From contig NZ_JAENIK010000012.1 in the NCBI RefSeq assembly GCF_016595465.1, positions 248,001 to 312,000 on the forward strand: 64,000 bases of DNA, given 5' to 3'. The notes under the pieces are model-generated. The model had not been told where the DNA came from. It made no database searches and worked only from the letters and a program-made list of their open reading frames with translations. The position numbers and the translations under genes are program-made. This DNA comes from Luteolibacter yonseiensis (lineage in GTDB: Bacteria > Verrucomicrobiota > Verrucomicrobiia > Verrucomicrobiales > Akkermansiaceae). Each line of letters begins with the position of its first letter. Positions within the stretch are counted from its first letter, which is position 1. Of the stretch, positions 8,976-17,345 are shown piece by piece.

Positions 8976-11900
8976 TCAGTTTGTCGATTCCACCTTGACT
9001 CTCAGGAAGTCAGCAGGATCACCGATTACCGGACCCGGACTGCGGAAGGTGCGGTAGAACCAGCCGGAATCCAGTTGAGGCAGGGTGGATTGGATGGTTT
9101 CGGCATCCGTGCCGGTGACTTCGGTCACGATCAGATCCCAGTTGTTCAATGCGTCGCTGCCTTGGACCCGGTAGGTCACGCCATCCACAGTCAGGAATTT
9201 TTCCGTACCCCCGCCGAACGCCGCGACCGAACGCACCGGGATGGTCAAGGTGAGGGCTTGGTCCGTTCCGACAGTTGCAACCTTCCCGGACACCTTGCCA
9301 CCGGATGTGCCGGAGAGCGGGTTCCCGTTGAGGGCGAACTCGAGGAAGTTCGCCGCTCCATCATTGTCGGGATCAAGACCGGGAGCGTTGTTCGCCACGG
9401 TCAGGCCCTTGAGGGCCGCCCAGGCAGAGTATGGGCTGGCGGCGGATGGCGCGTAGACCAGTTCGAGTGTGTTGCCGGTTTTCTGCACCGTCCATGTGCC
9501 GGCTCCGCTGAAGCCTGTGGCATCGACCTGGACGGCGGAGGGGTCGAATCCGTTGAGAGCATTGATCGAGGTCGCGATGGCCAGTGTCTTTGCGGTTTCG
9601 GTGAAGCCGGTGGGGGTTCCTTTCACCCGGACGGTGAGTTTGTTTCCACTGGTGGCGGAGAGTGTCAGGGTGTCGGCGGCGAGCTGGTCCCAGTCCGTGC
9701 CCGGAGTGGTGCCCGTCCAACTGGCGACGTCCACCGCCAAGGCGGATCCCGGAGCGAGAGTGATGGCGGCGGTGGTCAGCTTGCCGGCGGTAACACCTGG
9801 TGCGACCGTTCCATCGACCGTGACGGTACCCGCAAGGGTGCCGGTGCCACCGATGGTTCCGGCGGCGGCCACAGTGCCGGTGCCTTGAAGCGAGCCGTTG
9901 ACGAGGAGGGTACCCTGGTTCACCGACGTCCCCCCTGTGTGTGCGGCGACGCAACTCGCGTTCAGGGTCAGGGTTCCGGTTCCGGATTTCACCAGGCTGC
10001 CGGTGCCGCCGAGATCGGGGGCGACCGTGGTGGTGGTCGCCGCACCGATGTCGAAGGTGTGGGCGGCTTCCATCAGGTTGATGACATTGAGAGAAGCTCC
10101 GGTGTAGGCGCCGTTGGTGAAGTTCAGGTTTCCGGTGGTGGTCACGCCGCCGGTGAGGTTGAGGATGGAATCGAAGTTGCTCCCGTTATATTTCACCTGG
10201 ATCTCACCCGCGCTGGCCGTGATGCCTCCGGCTCCCACGTTCATCGTGGAATTCGCGGTGTTTCCAGCGATCCGGACGAAGGCGGTGGGGGAGGTCAGCA
10301 CGATCGAGTTGATCCCGACCGTGGCCCCGCTGCCGGCTCCCAGGATGCCTTGGGTGACGGTGGCGGTGCCGGTGATGTTGATCAGATTCCGCAGCACCAT
10401 CTGTGTGTCCGCGGAGGTTCCGTTCAAATTGGCGTTGGCGAAGGTTTCGTTGCCGATCGAGTTGACGAGGGAATCGGTGGAACTGCCGAGCACGTTGATG
10501 GTCGCGGTATCGGGAATCTGATCGCTGCTGATGATCGCCAGGGTGCCGGTGCCAGAGGTGGTGATATCGCCGCCCACGGCGTTGATTCCCGCGGTTTTCT
10601 CAAGACGAAGGGCTCCGGCGCTTACCGTCACGAGTCCGGTGTTGGAATTCGGCTCGGTGCCGCCGAGCGAAAGTGTGCCGCCTCCGGCCTGGAGCTGTCC
10701 GGCTCCGGAAATGACTCCGAAGAGGCTGCCACCGTTGTTGAACAGGAGTTTGCCAGCGGTCAGGACGTGGGGAGATCCCGTATTGACCGATCCGATGGTC
10801 ACGGTGTTGTTGGCGGCCTTTTCCAATGTTCCCTCGCCGGTGATGGTATTGGTGAGAACGTGGTCATCGGGGCGGTTCAGGACCAATGTTCCCGAGTTCA
10901 CGATGCTGCCGGTGATGCTCCCGCCTCCCACGGTGACTCCGTCTCCGAGGCGGAGGGTGCCCGCATTGATCACGGTCCCGCCTTGATAGTCGTTGGCCGG
11001 GGTGGAGATGGTCAGCGTGTTGGTGCCGTTTTTCGTGATGCCGGTGGCTCCCGTTATTTTTCCAGGGCCGCCGAACGCGTAGGCCTTGTCGGTATTATTG
11101 ACAGTGATGGCGACCGGTGAAACCGTGGTGGTGACGTTCACCACTCCGGTGCCGGAAGCCGTGTCATCGAAGGTGACGACGTCGGTTCCGCCCGTCCCCT
11201 GGAGGTAACGGGTGGAGGCGTTCGTGACGGTGGTTTTCCAGTTCGGCGTACCAACGGTCCCGGTACCATCCGGATCGATATCCCAGTCGGTGGAGATGTT
11301 TCCCATCCATTTGATCTGTTCGGTCGACGCGATGTTGACGCCGATGGTTCCGATGGCCCCCGTGGTGTGGGTCAGACTGCCGGTGGTGCGCGGGGGAAGC
11401 TTCAATGAAAGGCCGTCGAATCCCTTGGTGCCGCCGAGTGTGGTGTACTCGATGAGCGGGAAAGCGCCTGTCGAGAGATTGCTGCCGGAAACGGCGAGCG
11501 TGTTGGGGCCCGCGGGTCCGACAGGCCCGTTGACAAGCAGGTTTTCCGCCACAATGACGGGGGATTCGGGATTGCTGTTGGCGCCGAGCGCGATTTCCAA
11601 AGTGGCACCAGCGGTGGTTCCCACCGTAAGGGCGTGCGCCTGCAGGAAATAACTCGGGTCGTGGGACCTCACCGTGAGGGTGGCCGCATCCGCGACGGTG
11701 AAGTCGGCGGGAGACAAAGGCAGCTGGCTTGAAGACAGCTCCAAATGCCCCGCCGCGACCGTCGTGGTGCCGGAATAGGTATTCGCGCCGGAGAGGGTGA
11801 GTTTTCCTGTTCCGATCTTGTTGAGAGCCGTTTTCTGATCGGTTCCATCACTGATGACCCCGCTGAAGGAACCCGCGCCGACATTGAGCGTGGCGGGTGC

Positions 11901-13148
11901 CGTGGTGCTGGAGTTCGTGATCGATCCGGCACCGGTGATCGTGCCGAGTTGCGGAGAGACCCCGTGGATCTGCAGGATGTTGTTGGCGGCGACATCCCAG
12001 GTGGCCGCCGCACTTCCCGAGTTGGCTCCGGAAATGCGGAGCTTCCGGTTTCCACTGGCACCGTTGATGCTGAAGACGCCGGTGTAGCCGCTGTTGTTTC
12101 CGGTCAGGTTGAGGTTGCCGTTCAGGTTGGGTGTGGTGCTGTTGTTCGCGGTATTCTGATAGGTGACGGCCCCCGCACCGCTCAGGTTGCCCGAGACCAG
12201 GGCTCCGTTGGCCGGATTCCCCCCCGACAGCGTGCGGATGGTGGTGGCTCCGTTGATGGCGACTGCTCCGGATATGGAGATCGGTCCTCCCGACACCAGA
12301 TTGAATGACAGGATGGATCCCTGGTTGAGCGAGACGTTTCCGGTCTGTGCCAGCGAGAGCGTGGGGTTGTTGCTGTAAAGTTCGAAGGTTCCGGCGTTGA
12401 CGGTCGCGGGTGCCGCCGAGTCCAGCGAGCTTGTCGCGTTGCCGCTGTTCGACTGGAGACGGAGCGATCCCGAGTTGACGACGAGATTGAGATTCGAACC
12501 GAGGGTGGTGAGCCGGCTTGATCCGCCCTGGATGACAAACAAGTTGTTCCCGACGGTGAGGGTGCCGTTTGATACGGTGTAGCCGGAGCTGATCGTGATC
12601 TGACCGGCACCGGTGGTGGTCAGGGTCCTGCCGCCGAGATTGAATGGCGCGGCCGCGGCGAGCGCTTGGAAAACGATATCCTCGTTGTTGTTGAAGCTGG
12701 CCGGATTGCCGTTGGTGTTCGCATTCGCGACATTCCATGTCTGGTCCGCGCCCAGGGTGATCTTGGATGAACCGTAGAACGTCTGCGTGGCGGTGGAGGA
12801 GTCGATTCCCCCCGCGCCGATGGTAAGGGTGTTGGTGGAGCTTGCGTTGTTGTATCCCGTATAGGTGGTCGCGGCGTTGCGGGTGCCTGTCACGTTTGTC
12901 ACCTTGATGCCGCTGATCGACAGGTCGCCGCCGAGCGGGGAGAGATTGCCGGTGGCGTTCACCGGAGGTGGTCCCTGGTCGTTCCACACGGCCACATCCG
13001 AGGGACCCGGGACCACGTTGCCGGTCCAGGCACCCGGCAGGTTCAGCGCGGTGTTGTTGAATAGTTTGGGGATCTCCACACCTTGCACGGCTTGAAGGCA
13101 CAGGAGCATGCAGTAGCTGATGGGGGCAGCCAGACGATGGTTGTTCAT
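8976..13148 (-). CDS. Autotransporter-associated beta-strand repeat protein
   Basis: 1390 residues. The ATG at 13146-13148 is preferred because it opens a signal peptide (MNNHRLAAPISYCMLLCLQAVQG); a GTG at 13178 adds ten polar residues. Nearly all of the rest is Gly/Thr/Asn/Ser-rich parallel-beta sequence. Clear PATR-type repeats occur near residues 441 (TGKLTLSGANTYSGTTTV), 709 (NTLTISTPANDYQGG) and 1054 (GTGTLTLNASCVAAHTGG). There is no outer-membrane autotransporter barrel. Instead the C-terminus has PGLDPDNDGAANFLEFAL near 1254 and ends FLRVKVES, the same module type as three other giants here. A strong terminator follows. It is divergent from an AraC regulator, a natural candidate controller. 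Probably a surface or matrix fibre or adhesin. Confidence 0.88.
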   Translation of the reverse strand: MNNHRLAAPISYCMLLCLQAVQGVEIPKLFNNTALNLPGAWTGNVVPGPSDVAVWNDQGPPPVNATGNLSPLGGDLSISGIKVTNVTGTRNAATTYTGYNNASSTNTLTIGAGGIDSSTATQTFYGSSKITLGADQTWNVANANTNGNPASFNNNEDIVFQALAAAAPFNLGGRTLTTTGAGQITISSGYTVSNGTLTVGNNLFVIQGGSSRLTTLGSNLNLVVNSGSLRLQSNSGNATSSLDSAAPATVNAGTFELYSNNPTLSLAQTGNVSLNQGSILSFNLVSGGPISISGAVAINGATTIRTLSGGNPANGALVSGNLSGAGAVTYQNTANNSTTPNLNGNLNLTGNNSGYTGVFSINGASGNRKLRISGANSGSAAATWDVAANNILQIHGVSPQLGTITGAGSITNSSTTAPATLNVGAGSFSGVISDGTDQKTALNKIGTGKLTLSGANTYSGTTTVAAGHLELSSSQLPLSPADFTVADAATLTVRSHDPSYFLQAHALTVGTTAGATLEIALGANSNPESPVIVAENLLVNGPVGPAGPNTLAVSGSNLSTGAFPLIEYTTLGGTKGFDGLSLKLPPRTTGSLTHTTGAIGTIGVNIASTEQIKWMGNISTDWDIDPDGTGTVGTPNWKTTVTNASTRYLQGTGGTDVVTFDDTASGTGVVNVTTTVSPVAITVNNTDKAYAFGGPGKITGATGITKNGTNTLTISTPANDYQGGTVINAGTLRLGDGVTVGGGSITGSIVNSGTLVLNRPDDHVLTNTITGEGTLEKAANNTVTIGSVNTGSPHVLTAGKLLFNNGGSLFGVISGAGQLQAGGGTLSLGGTEPNSNTGLVTVSAGALRLEKTAGINAVGGDITTSGTGTLAIISSDQIPDTATINVLGSSTDSLVNSIGNETFANANLNGTSADTQMVLRNLINITGTATVTQGILGAGSGATVGINSIVLTSPTAFVRIAGNTANSTMNVGAGGITASAGEIQVKYNGSNFDSILNLTGGVTTTGNLNFTNGAYTGASLNVINLMEAAHTFDIGAATTTTVAPDLGGTGSLVKSGTGTLTLNASCVAAHTGGTSVNQGTLLVNGSLQGTGTVAAAGTIGGTGTLAGTVTVDGTVAPGVTAGKLTTAAITLAPGSALAVDVASWTGTTPGTDWDQLAADTLTLSATSGNKLTVRVKGTPTGFTETAKTLAIATSINALNGFDPSAVQVDATGFSGAGTWTVQKTGNTLELVYAPSAASPYSAWAALKGLTVANNAPGLDPDNDGAANFLEFALNGNPLSGTSGGKVSGKVATVGTDQALTLTIPVRSVAAFGGGTEKFLTVDGVTYRVQGSDALNNWDLIVTEVTGTDAETIQSTLPQLDSGWFYRTFRSPGPVIGDPADFLRVKVESTN

Positions 13149-13325
13149 AGGATTTTTGGGGTTTTTACAAACAGGCAAAAAATGGGTTTTCCTACCTATT
13201 CCGGCATGATCCCGAATTTTACGTCGGGATGTCCAGCATCGATTTTATCAGATGATAATCGGATGGCGCCGCCAGCTATGACTGGACGCCCCGCCGGCAG
13301 AGACCTAGCCTCGGGGAGTCTTCAC
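13149..13325. promoter_or_regulatory. Divergent promoter region with two inverted repeats
   Basis: This 177-bp gap separates the divergent beta-strand-repeat gene and the AraC gene. It holds ATCCCGA (13209-13215) with TCGGGAT (13224-13230), a perfect 7-bp inverted repeat with an 8-nt spacer. It also holds an AT-rich imperfect palindrome at 13240-13261 (CGATTTTATC-AGAT-GATAATCG). Both could bind the AraC-type product or another regulator. A GGGGAG Shine-Dalgarno at 13313-13318 supports the AraC start. Operator function is inference. Confidence 0.45.
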
Positions 13326-14201
13326 ATGAAAAGTGTCCCACCTGCCGCAGCCTCGCAAGATATCGAGATCCTGGGGAAAACCACGCGTTACCAGGTGGTG
13401 CGGGCCGACATTTCCGATCTTCGCGGATGGATGCAGGATGGGCCGGTATGTCCGTTGCTGGCACAACATCACATTTCCCACTGCGGGATCATGAAGGCGG
13501 CCCCACCTTTTGAAATCCTGCGGACCAACCAGAGCGGGACCTTCATGCTTGCCTGTCTGGAGGGCGAGGGAGTGATCCTCACGGACGGCCAATGGAAGCG
13601 CATCCGGGCGGGACAGGCGTGCCTGCTGCCCCCGTTCGTCCTGAACGCGCTCAAGTGCCTGCCCGGAAAGCCATGGAACTTCGCATGGGTGCGCTACCGC
13701 GAAGCCAGGGAGACCAGGCCCATCGTCTCGTCGATTTCTCCCGTCACCGGAACTTTCGACACCGCGCCGCTGCAAGCCGCCATCATGGGGCTGCATGCGG
13801 AAAGCTCCACAGGACACTCCGCCTCCGCGCTGCACCATTGGAGCGAACTCGTGCATCACTATGTGCTGCGTTTCGCCCAGCCACACACTTCGGATGACAG
13901 GCTCTGGCGCGTCTGGCAAAGGGTGGAAACCGATCTCGCCCACGCGTGGACGCTGGATGAACTCGCCTCGGTCGCCTGCCTGAGCGGCGAACACCTGCGC
14001 CGCCTCTGCCGCAAGGAGCTCGGCCGTAGCCCGATGCAGCATCTCACCCACCTGCGCCTCCAGCGCGCGCGTCACCTGCTCTCCATCACGGATGACAAGG
14101 TGGAGGTCATCGCCCGGGCGGTGGGGTTCGAAAGCGCGTTCACGTTTTCAAACACCTTCAACAAATGGATCGGCTGGCGGCCTTCGGAATTCCGGCACTA
14201 G
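13326..14201 (+). CDS. AraC-family transcriptional regulator
   Basis: 291 residues from the ATG at 13326, chosen because GGGGAG lies 7 nt upstream; the open frame extends back to 13083 but overlaps the divergent gene. Residues ~1-180 look like a cupin sensor domain (GTFMLACLEGEGVILTDG, RIRAGQACLLPPFV). The last ~100 residues carry two helix-turn-helix motifs: WTLDELASVACLSGEHLRRL, then RARHLLSITDDKVEVIARAVGF followed by FSNTFNKWIGWRPSEFR, the usual AraC ending. The ligand is unknown; such regulators often sense sugars. Its position back-to-back with the beta-strand-repeat gene suggests control of that gene or of itself. Confidence 0.92.
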   Translation: MKSVPPAAASQDIEILGKTTRYQVVRADISDLRGWMQDGPVCPLLAQHHISHCGIMKAAPPFEILRTNQSGTFMLACLEGEGVILTDGQWKRIRAGQACLLPPFVLNALKCLPGKPWNFAWVRYREARETRPIVSSISPVTGTFDTAPLQAAIMGLHAESSTGHSASALHHWSELVHHYVLRFAQPHTSDDRLWRVWQRVETDLAHAWTLDELASVACLSGEHLRRLCRKELGRSPMQHLTHLRLQRARHLLSITDDKVEVIARAVGFESAFTFSNTFNKWIGWRPSEFRH

Positions 14202-14212
14202 GAATTCCGGCA
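14186..14212. repeat. 12-bp direct repeat across the araC-type stop codon
   Basis: GGAATTCCGGCA occurs at 14186-14197 and again at 14201-14212, separated by 3 nt. Each unit contains the palindrome GGAATTCC. It straddles the end of the AraC gene in the short convergent gap before the DedA gene. It may be a local slippage duplication or an RNA 3'-end structure; no T-tract follows. Confidence 0.45.
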
Positions 14213-14270
14213 TCCTTGCCGCGATCCCGACAAGGGATTCATACGGCGGCACCCGGAGTGCGGGCAGCTG

Positions 14271-14927
14271 TCACTCGGCCTTTTCTTCCTCAGGTGCCTT
14301 CCTGAACTTAGCCTTCGCGATTTCAATGACCATCGGCAGTATGGAAACCGCGATGATACCGAGGACCACCAGTTCGAAGTTGTCCTTGATGATCGGAATG
14401 TTTCCGAAAATCCAGCCGGCGGGGAGGATCAGTCCGACCCACAGCAACGCGCCGATGACATTGAAGAACATGAAGCGCTTGTAGTCCATCTCGCCCGAGC
14501 CCGCGACGAATGGAGCGAACGTGCGGACGATGGGAACGAAGCGTGCGATGATGATCGTCTTGCCGCCGTAACGGACGAAAAACTCGTTGGTTTTCGCGAT
14601 GTGCGAAGGTTTCACGATGCGGGGAAACGTGCGCATCGTCCAGCCGCCGAACTTGCGGCCGATCCAGTAATTCACCGTGTCACCAAGAATGGCGGCGACG
14701 AGAAGGATGATCGCGGCATACCAGATGTTGAGCGCCGATCCCGGAGTCGCGGCGATGGCACCGATGGCGAAGAGCAACGAGTCGCCCGGAAGAAAAGGGG
14801 TGATCACCAGCCCCGTTTCGCAGAAGATGATGAGGAACAGCAGTCCGTAGACAAGCGTGCCGTGCGCGTTGATGAAGGCCTCGAGGTGAACCGGGAGGTG
14901 CAGGAAAAGGTCGATGATTTCTTTCAT
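14271..14927 (-). CDS. DedA family membrane protein (VTT domain)
   Basis: 218 residues with several hydrophobic helices. DedA features: FCETGLVITPFLPGDSLLF near residue 35, GDTVNYWIGRKFGG near 80, and RYGGKTIIIARFVPIVRTFA with the conserved Arg residues, followed by PFVAGSGEMDYKRFMFFNVI. The basic/acidic tail (KAKFRKAPEEEKAE) is probably cytoplasmic. Members act as proton-motive-force-dependent phospholipid flippases or carriers, including undecaprenyl-phosphate recycling. The start follows the gpsA stop by 3 nt, so translation is probably coupled; the neighbourhood (plsY, gpsA) is phospholipid synthesis, which fits lipid handling. Confidence 0.93.
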   Translation of the reverse strand: MKEIIDLFLHLPVHLEAFINAHGTLVYGLLFLIIFCETGLVITPFLPGDSLLFAIGAIAATPGSALNIWYAAIILLVAAILGDTVNYWIGRKFGGWTMRTFPRIVKPSHIAKTNEFFVRYGGKTIIIARFVPIVRTFAPFVAGSGEMDYKRFMFFNVIGALLWVGLILPAGWIFGNIPIIKDNFELVVLGIIAVSILPMVIEIAKAKFRKAPEEEKAE

Positions 14928-14930
14928 GAT

Positions 14931-15941
14931 CTAGCTGTGTTCCGGACGGGGGTCGCGGGTGAGGAGTTCCTGCATGGCGAGCGGAGCGGACTTGCCAGCA
15001 TAGAGGATGCCATACATGGCGTCGATGATGGGGGTGCGGACGTCGGCGGAGCGTGCCGCCTCGTAGATGGAAAGGGTGTTTGGAACCCCCTCCGCCACCA
15101 TGCCGAGCGAGGAAACGGCTTCTTCCAAGGTCTGGCCTTTTCCCAAGGCGAAGCCCACGCGGTGGTTCCGTGAGTGCTGGGAGAAGCAGGTGACGATAAG
15201 ATCGCCCACGCCTGAGAGACCGGAAAATGTTTCCATCCTGCCACCGAGCGCGACGCCGAGCCGCGTCATCTCGGCAAGGGCGCGGGTGACCAGCGCCGCC
15301 ACGGCATTGTCCCCGAGACCAAGGCCGTGGGCGATTCCCGCGGCGATGGCGTAGATGTTTTTCACCGCTCCTCCGTATTCGATCCCGGCGAGGTCGTCCG
15401 AGGTGTAGGAGCGGAAATGGGGGAAAGTGAAGATTTCCTGCAATCTCACGGCGAGCGAGTGGTCGTCCGATCCGATGACCGCGCAGGTCGCCATGTCGGT
15501 CGCGATTTCTTCGGCGTGGTTCGGCCCCGACAGAACCGCGATGGGGTTGTCCGGCAAAACCTCGCGTATCACCTCGCTCAGCCGGTCGCCCGTGTTTTTC
15601 TCGATGCCCTTCGCACAGGAAAGGAGGATGGTTTCGCGTGGCAGTCCTGCATCGGCCAACCGCCTGGCCATCTCGCGGGTTGCGGAACTCGGAACCGCGA
15701 AGATCAGCAGGGGAAAATGAAGCGCCTCTTCCAACCGCGTGGTCGCACGGACATTCGCTGAAAGCTCCACCCCATTGAGGTAATGGGGATTCCTGCGCGT
15801 GTCGTTGATTGCCGTGATAGTCGCATCATCGCGGCCGACCAGAAGGATAGGATCCAGCTTGGGCGCGAGCAGCTTGGCCATCGCCATGCCGAACGAACCG
15901 GATCCGAGGATGGCGGCGGACGAGATGGGGGCTTCAGACAT
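14931..15941 (-). CDS. gpsA: Glycerol-3-phosphate dehydrogenase [NAD(P)+]
   Basis: 336 residues, the usual GpsA length. It reduces dihydroxyacetone phosphate to sn-glycerol 3-phosphate for phospholipid synthesis. Rossmann loop AILGSGSFGMAMAKLLA at the N-terminus; then FAVPSSATREMARRL, LLSCAKGIEKNTGDRLSEVI, VLSGPNHAEEIA, and the C-terminal signature AGIEYGGAVKNIYAIAAGIA with the catalytic-region lysine. FSGLSGVGDLIVTCFSQHSRN is also typical. Its start overlaps the end of plsY by 8 bp, so precursor supply and first acylation are co-expressed. Cytoplasmic. Confidence 0.97.
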   Translation of the reverse strand: MSEAPISSAAILGSGSFGMAMAKLLAPKLDPILLVGRDDATITAINDTRRNPHYLNGVELSANVRATTRLEEALHFPLLIFAVPSSATREMARRLADAGLPRETILLSCAKGIEKNTGDRLSEVIREVLPDNPIAVLSGPNHAEEIATDMATCAVIGSDDHSLAVRLQEIFTFPHFRSYTSDDLAGIEYGGAVKNIYAIAAGIAHGLGLGDNAVAALVTRALAEMTRLGVALGGRMETFSGLSGVGDLIVTCFSQHSRNHRVGFALGKGQTLEEAVSSLGMVAEGVPNTLSIYEAARSADVRTPIIDAMYGILYAGKSAPLAMQELLTRDPRPEHS

Positions 15942-16647
15942 GGGTTGATTTCGCCTTGCGGGTGAAGCGGTTCTCGGTGCCCTCGCGAAGCCGCTGGATG
16001 TTCGAACGGTGTTTCCAGATGGCGAGCAGTCCGATGACGACGGTGAAAACGAACAACGGCTTGTTCCATGTCCCGTCCTGGATTCGTCCGTGGTGCCAGG
16101 AACCCCACAGGGTCACCATCGGCAGCGCGGCGGCCGCGACGATGCTGGCCAGCGAGACGTAACGGGTGGTGATGAAGACGATGAGGAACACGATGATGAG
16201 AACGCCGAGGCCCGCGGGCATCAGCGCGAGGAAAACCCCTGCGGAGGTGGCGATTCCCTTTCCTCCGCGGAAACCGACCCAGGGCGAGTAGTTGTGCCCG
16301 AGCACGGCGGCGAGGGCGGTGAGGATGTGCGCGATCTGGCCTTTCAACGCTTCCGCCGCCGGAATGTGCAGTATCCAGCCTTCCGGGAAATCAAACGTCA
16401 TCAGGGGCGAATGGCTGCTGATGCGGATCACGTTGATCGCGATCAGGACCGGAATGAATCCTTTGAGGGCGTCCAGCAGCAGGCAGGTGATGCCATATTT
16501 CTTTCCGACGACACGAAGGACATTGGTGGCGCCAATGTTCCCCGAACCGTGCTCGCGGATGTTGATGCCCTTGGCCTTCGCGATGAGCAGACCGAAGGGA
16601 ATGGACCCCAGCAGGAAGGCGATGAGGGGGCAGAGCCAAAGTTGCAT
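15934..16647 (-). CDS. plsY: Glycerol-3-phosphate acyltransferase (acyl-phosphate dependent)
   Basis: 237 residues from the ATG at 16645-16647; a GTG codon immediately upstream is also possible. The ATG overlaps the stop of the cyclophilin gene (TGATG). PlsY motifs: FLLGSIPFGLLIAK, GSGNIGATNVLRVVGKK, and GHNYSPWVGFRGGKGIATSAG, which bind acyl-phosphate and glycerol phosphate. Five or so membrane helices. It makes lysophosphatidic acid from acyl-phosphate and the glycerol 3-phosphate supplied by GpsA, encoded next. A basic tail (RFTRKAKSTHV) is cytoplasmic. Confidence 0.96.
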   Translation of the reverse strand: MQLWLCPLIAFLLGSIPFGLLIAKAKGINIREHGSGNIGATNVLRVVGKKYGITCLLLDALKGFIPVLIAINVIRISSHSPLMTFDFPEGWILHIPAAEALKGQIAHILTALAAVLGHNYSPWVGFRGGKGIATSAGVFLALMPAGLGVLIIVFLIVFITTRYVSLASIVAAAALPMVTLWGSWHHGRIQDGTWNKPLFVFTVVIGLLAIWKHRSNIQRLREGTENRFTRKAKSTHV

Positions 16648-17264
16648 CACTCGGCGCTGGCGGATGTGATGGTGATGGGTTCAACCGGGACATCGCCACC
16701 GAGACGTGCGTCGGCACGGGTCTGGGTACCTTTGATCTTGTCCACCACGTCCATGCCTTCCACCACTTTCCCGAAGACGGCGTAGCCTCCGTTGCTCGGG
16801 TAGTTCAGCATGTCGTTATCCACCACGTTGATGAAAAACTGGGCGGTGGCGCTGTTCGGGTCACTGGTGCGTGCCATGGCGATGGTGCCGCGGTCGTTCT
16901 TGAGGCCGTTCTTGCCTTCGTTGACGATGCCCTTGCCGGTTTCCTTCTCCGTCAGGGCGTTTCCGCTTTGGGTGAAGCCGCCGCCCTGGATCATGAATCC
17001 GTCGATGACGCGGTGGAAAACGGTGCCGTCATACTGCTTTTTCTTCACGTAACCGAGGAAGTTTTCGACCGTGACGGGAGCTTTCTCCGCGTTCAGTTGC
17101 AGGACGATGTCACCCTTGGTGGTTTTCAGCCGGACCTTGGGCGATTTTGCCTCGGCGGCGGGCACCGGTGCCGGGGCGGCTTTTTCCTCTTCCTTCTTGG
17201 GCGGCTGGCAGGATCCGAGGATGGGAAACAGGACAAGCGAGATAATGGCGAGACGACGTTTCAT
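16647..17264 (-). CDS. Cyclophilin-type peptidyl-prolyl isomerase, lipoprotein
   Basis: 205 residues from the ATG at 17262-17264. This start gives a lipoprotein signal peptide ([19 protein letters not shown]) with lipobox LGSC; upstream in-frame starts add a histidine-rich leader unlikely to be used. After a charged linker ([14 protein letters not shown]...) comes a complete cyclophilin domain: [35 protein letters not shown] with the catalytic Arg, [20 protein letters not shown], and [19 protein letters not shown]. It catalyses prolyl cis-trans isomerisation, probably from a membrane-anchored periplasmic position. It is the first gene of the plsY-gpsA-dedA cluster, linked to plsY by TGATG; the association looks organisational rather than functional. 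Confidence 0.94.
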   Translation of the reverse strand: MKRRLAIISLVLFPILGSCQPPKKEEEKAAPAPVPAAEAKSPKVRLKTTKGDIVLQLNAEKAPVTVENFLGYVKKKQYDGTVFHRVIDGFMIQGGGFTQSGNALTEKETGKGIVNEGKNGLKNDRGTIAMARTSDPNSATAQFFINVVDNDMLNYPSNGGYAVFGKVVEGMDVVDKIKGTQTRADARLGGDVPVEPITITSASAE

Positions 17265-17345
17265 CGGCGCAACCATTAAGTGATGGTGGTGCGGAGTGCA
17301 AGCGGAGTTGCGACATTCCTGCCGCAACGCGGGAATCCGCCGCAA

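Noticed and set aside
8841..11120. 759-aa plus-strand open frame
   Set aside because: Antisense to the beta-strand-repeat gene; Gly/Arg/Asp-rich with no domain.
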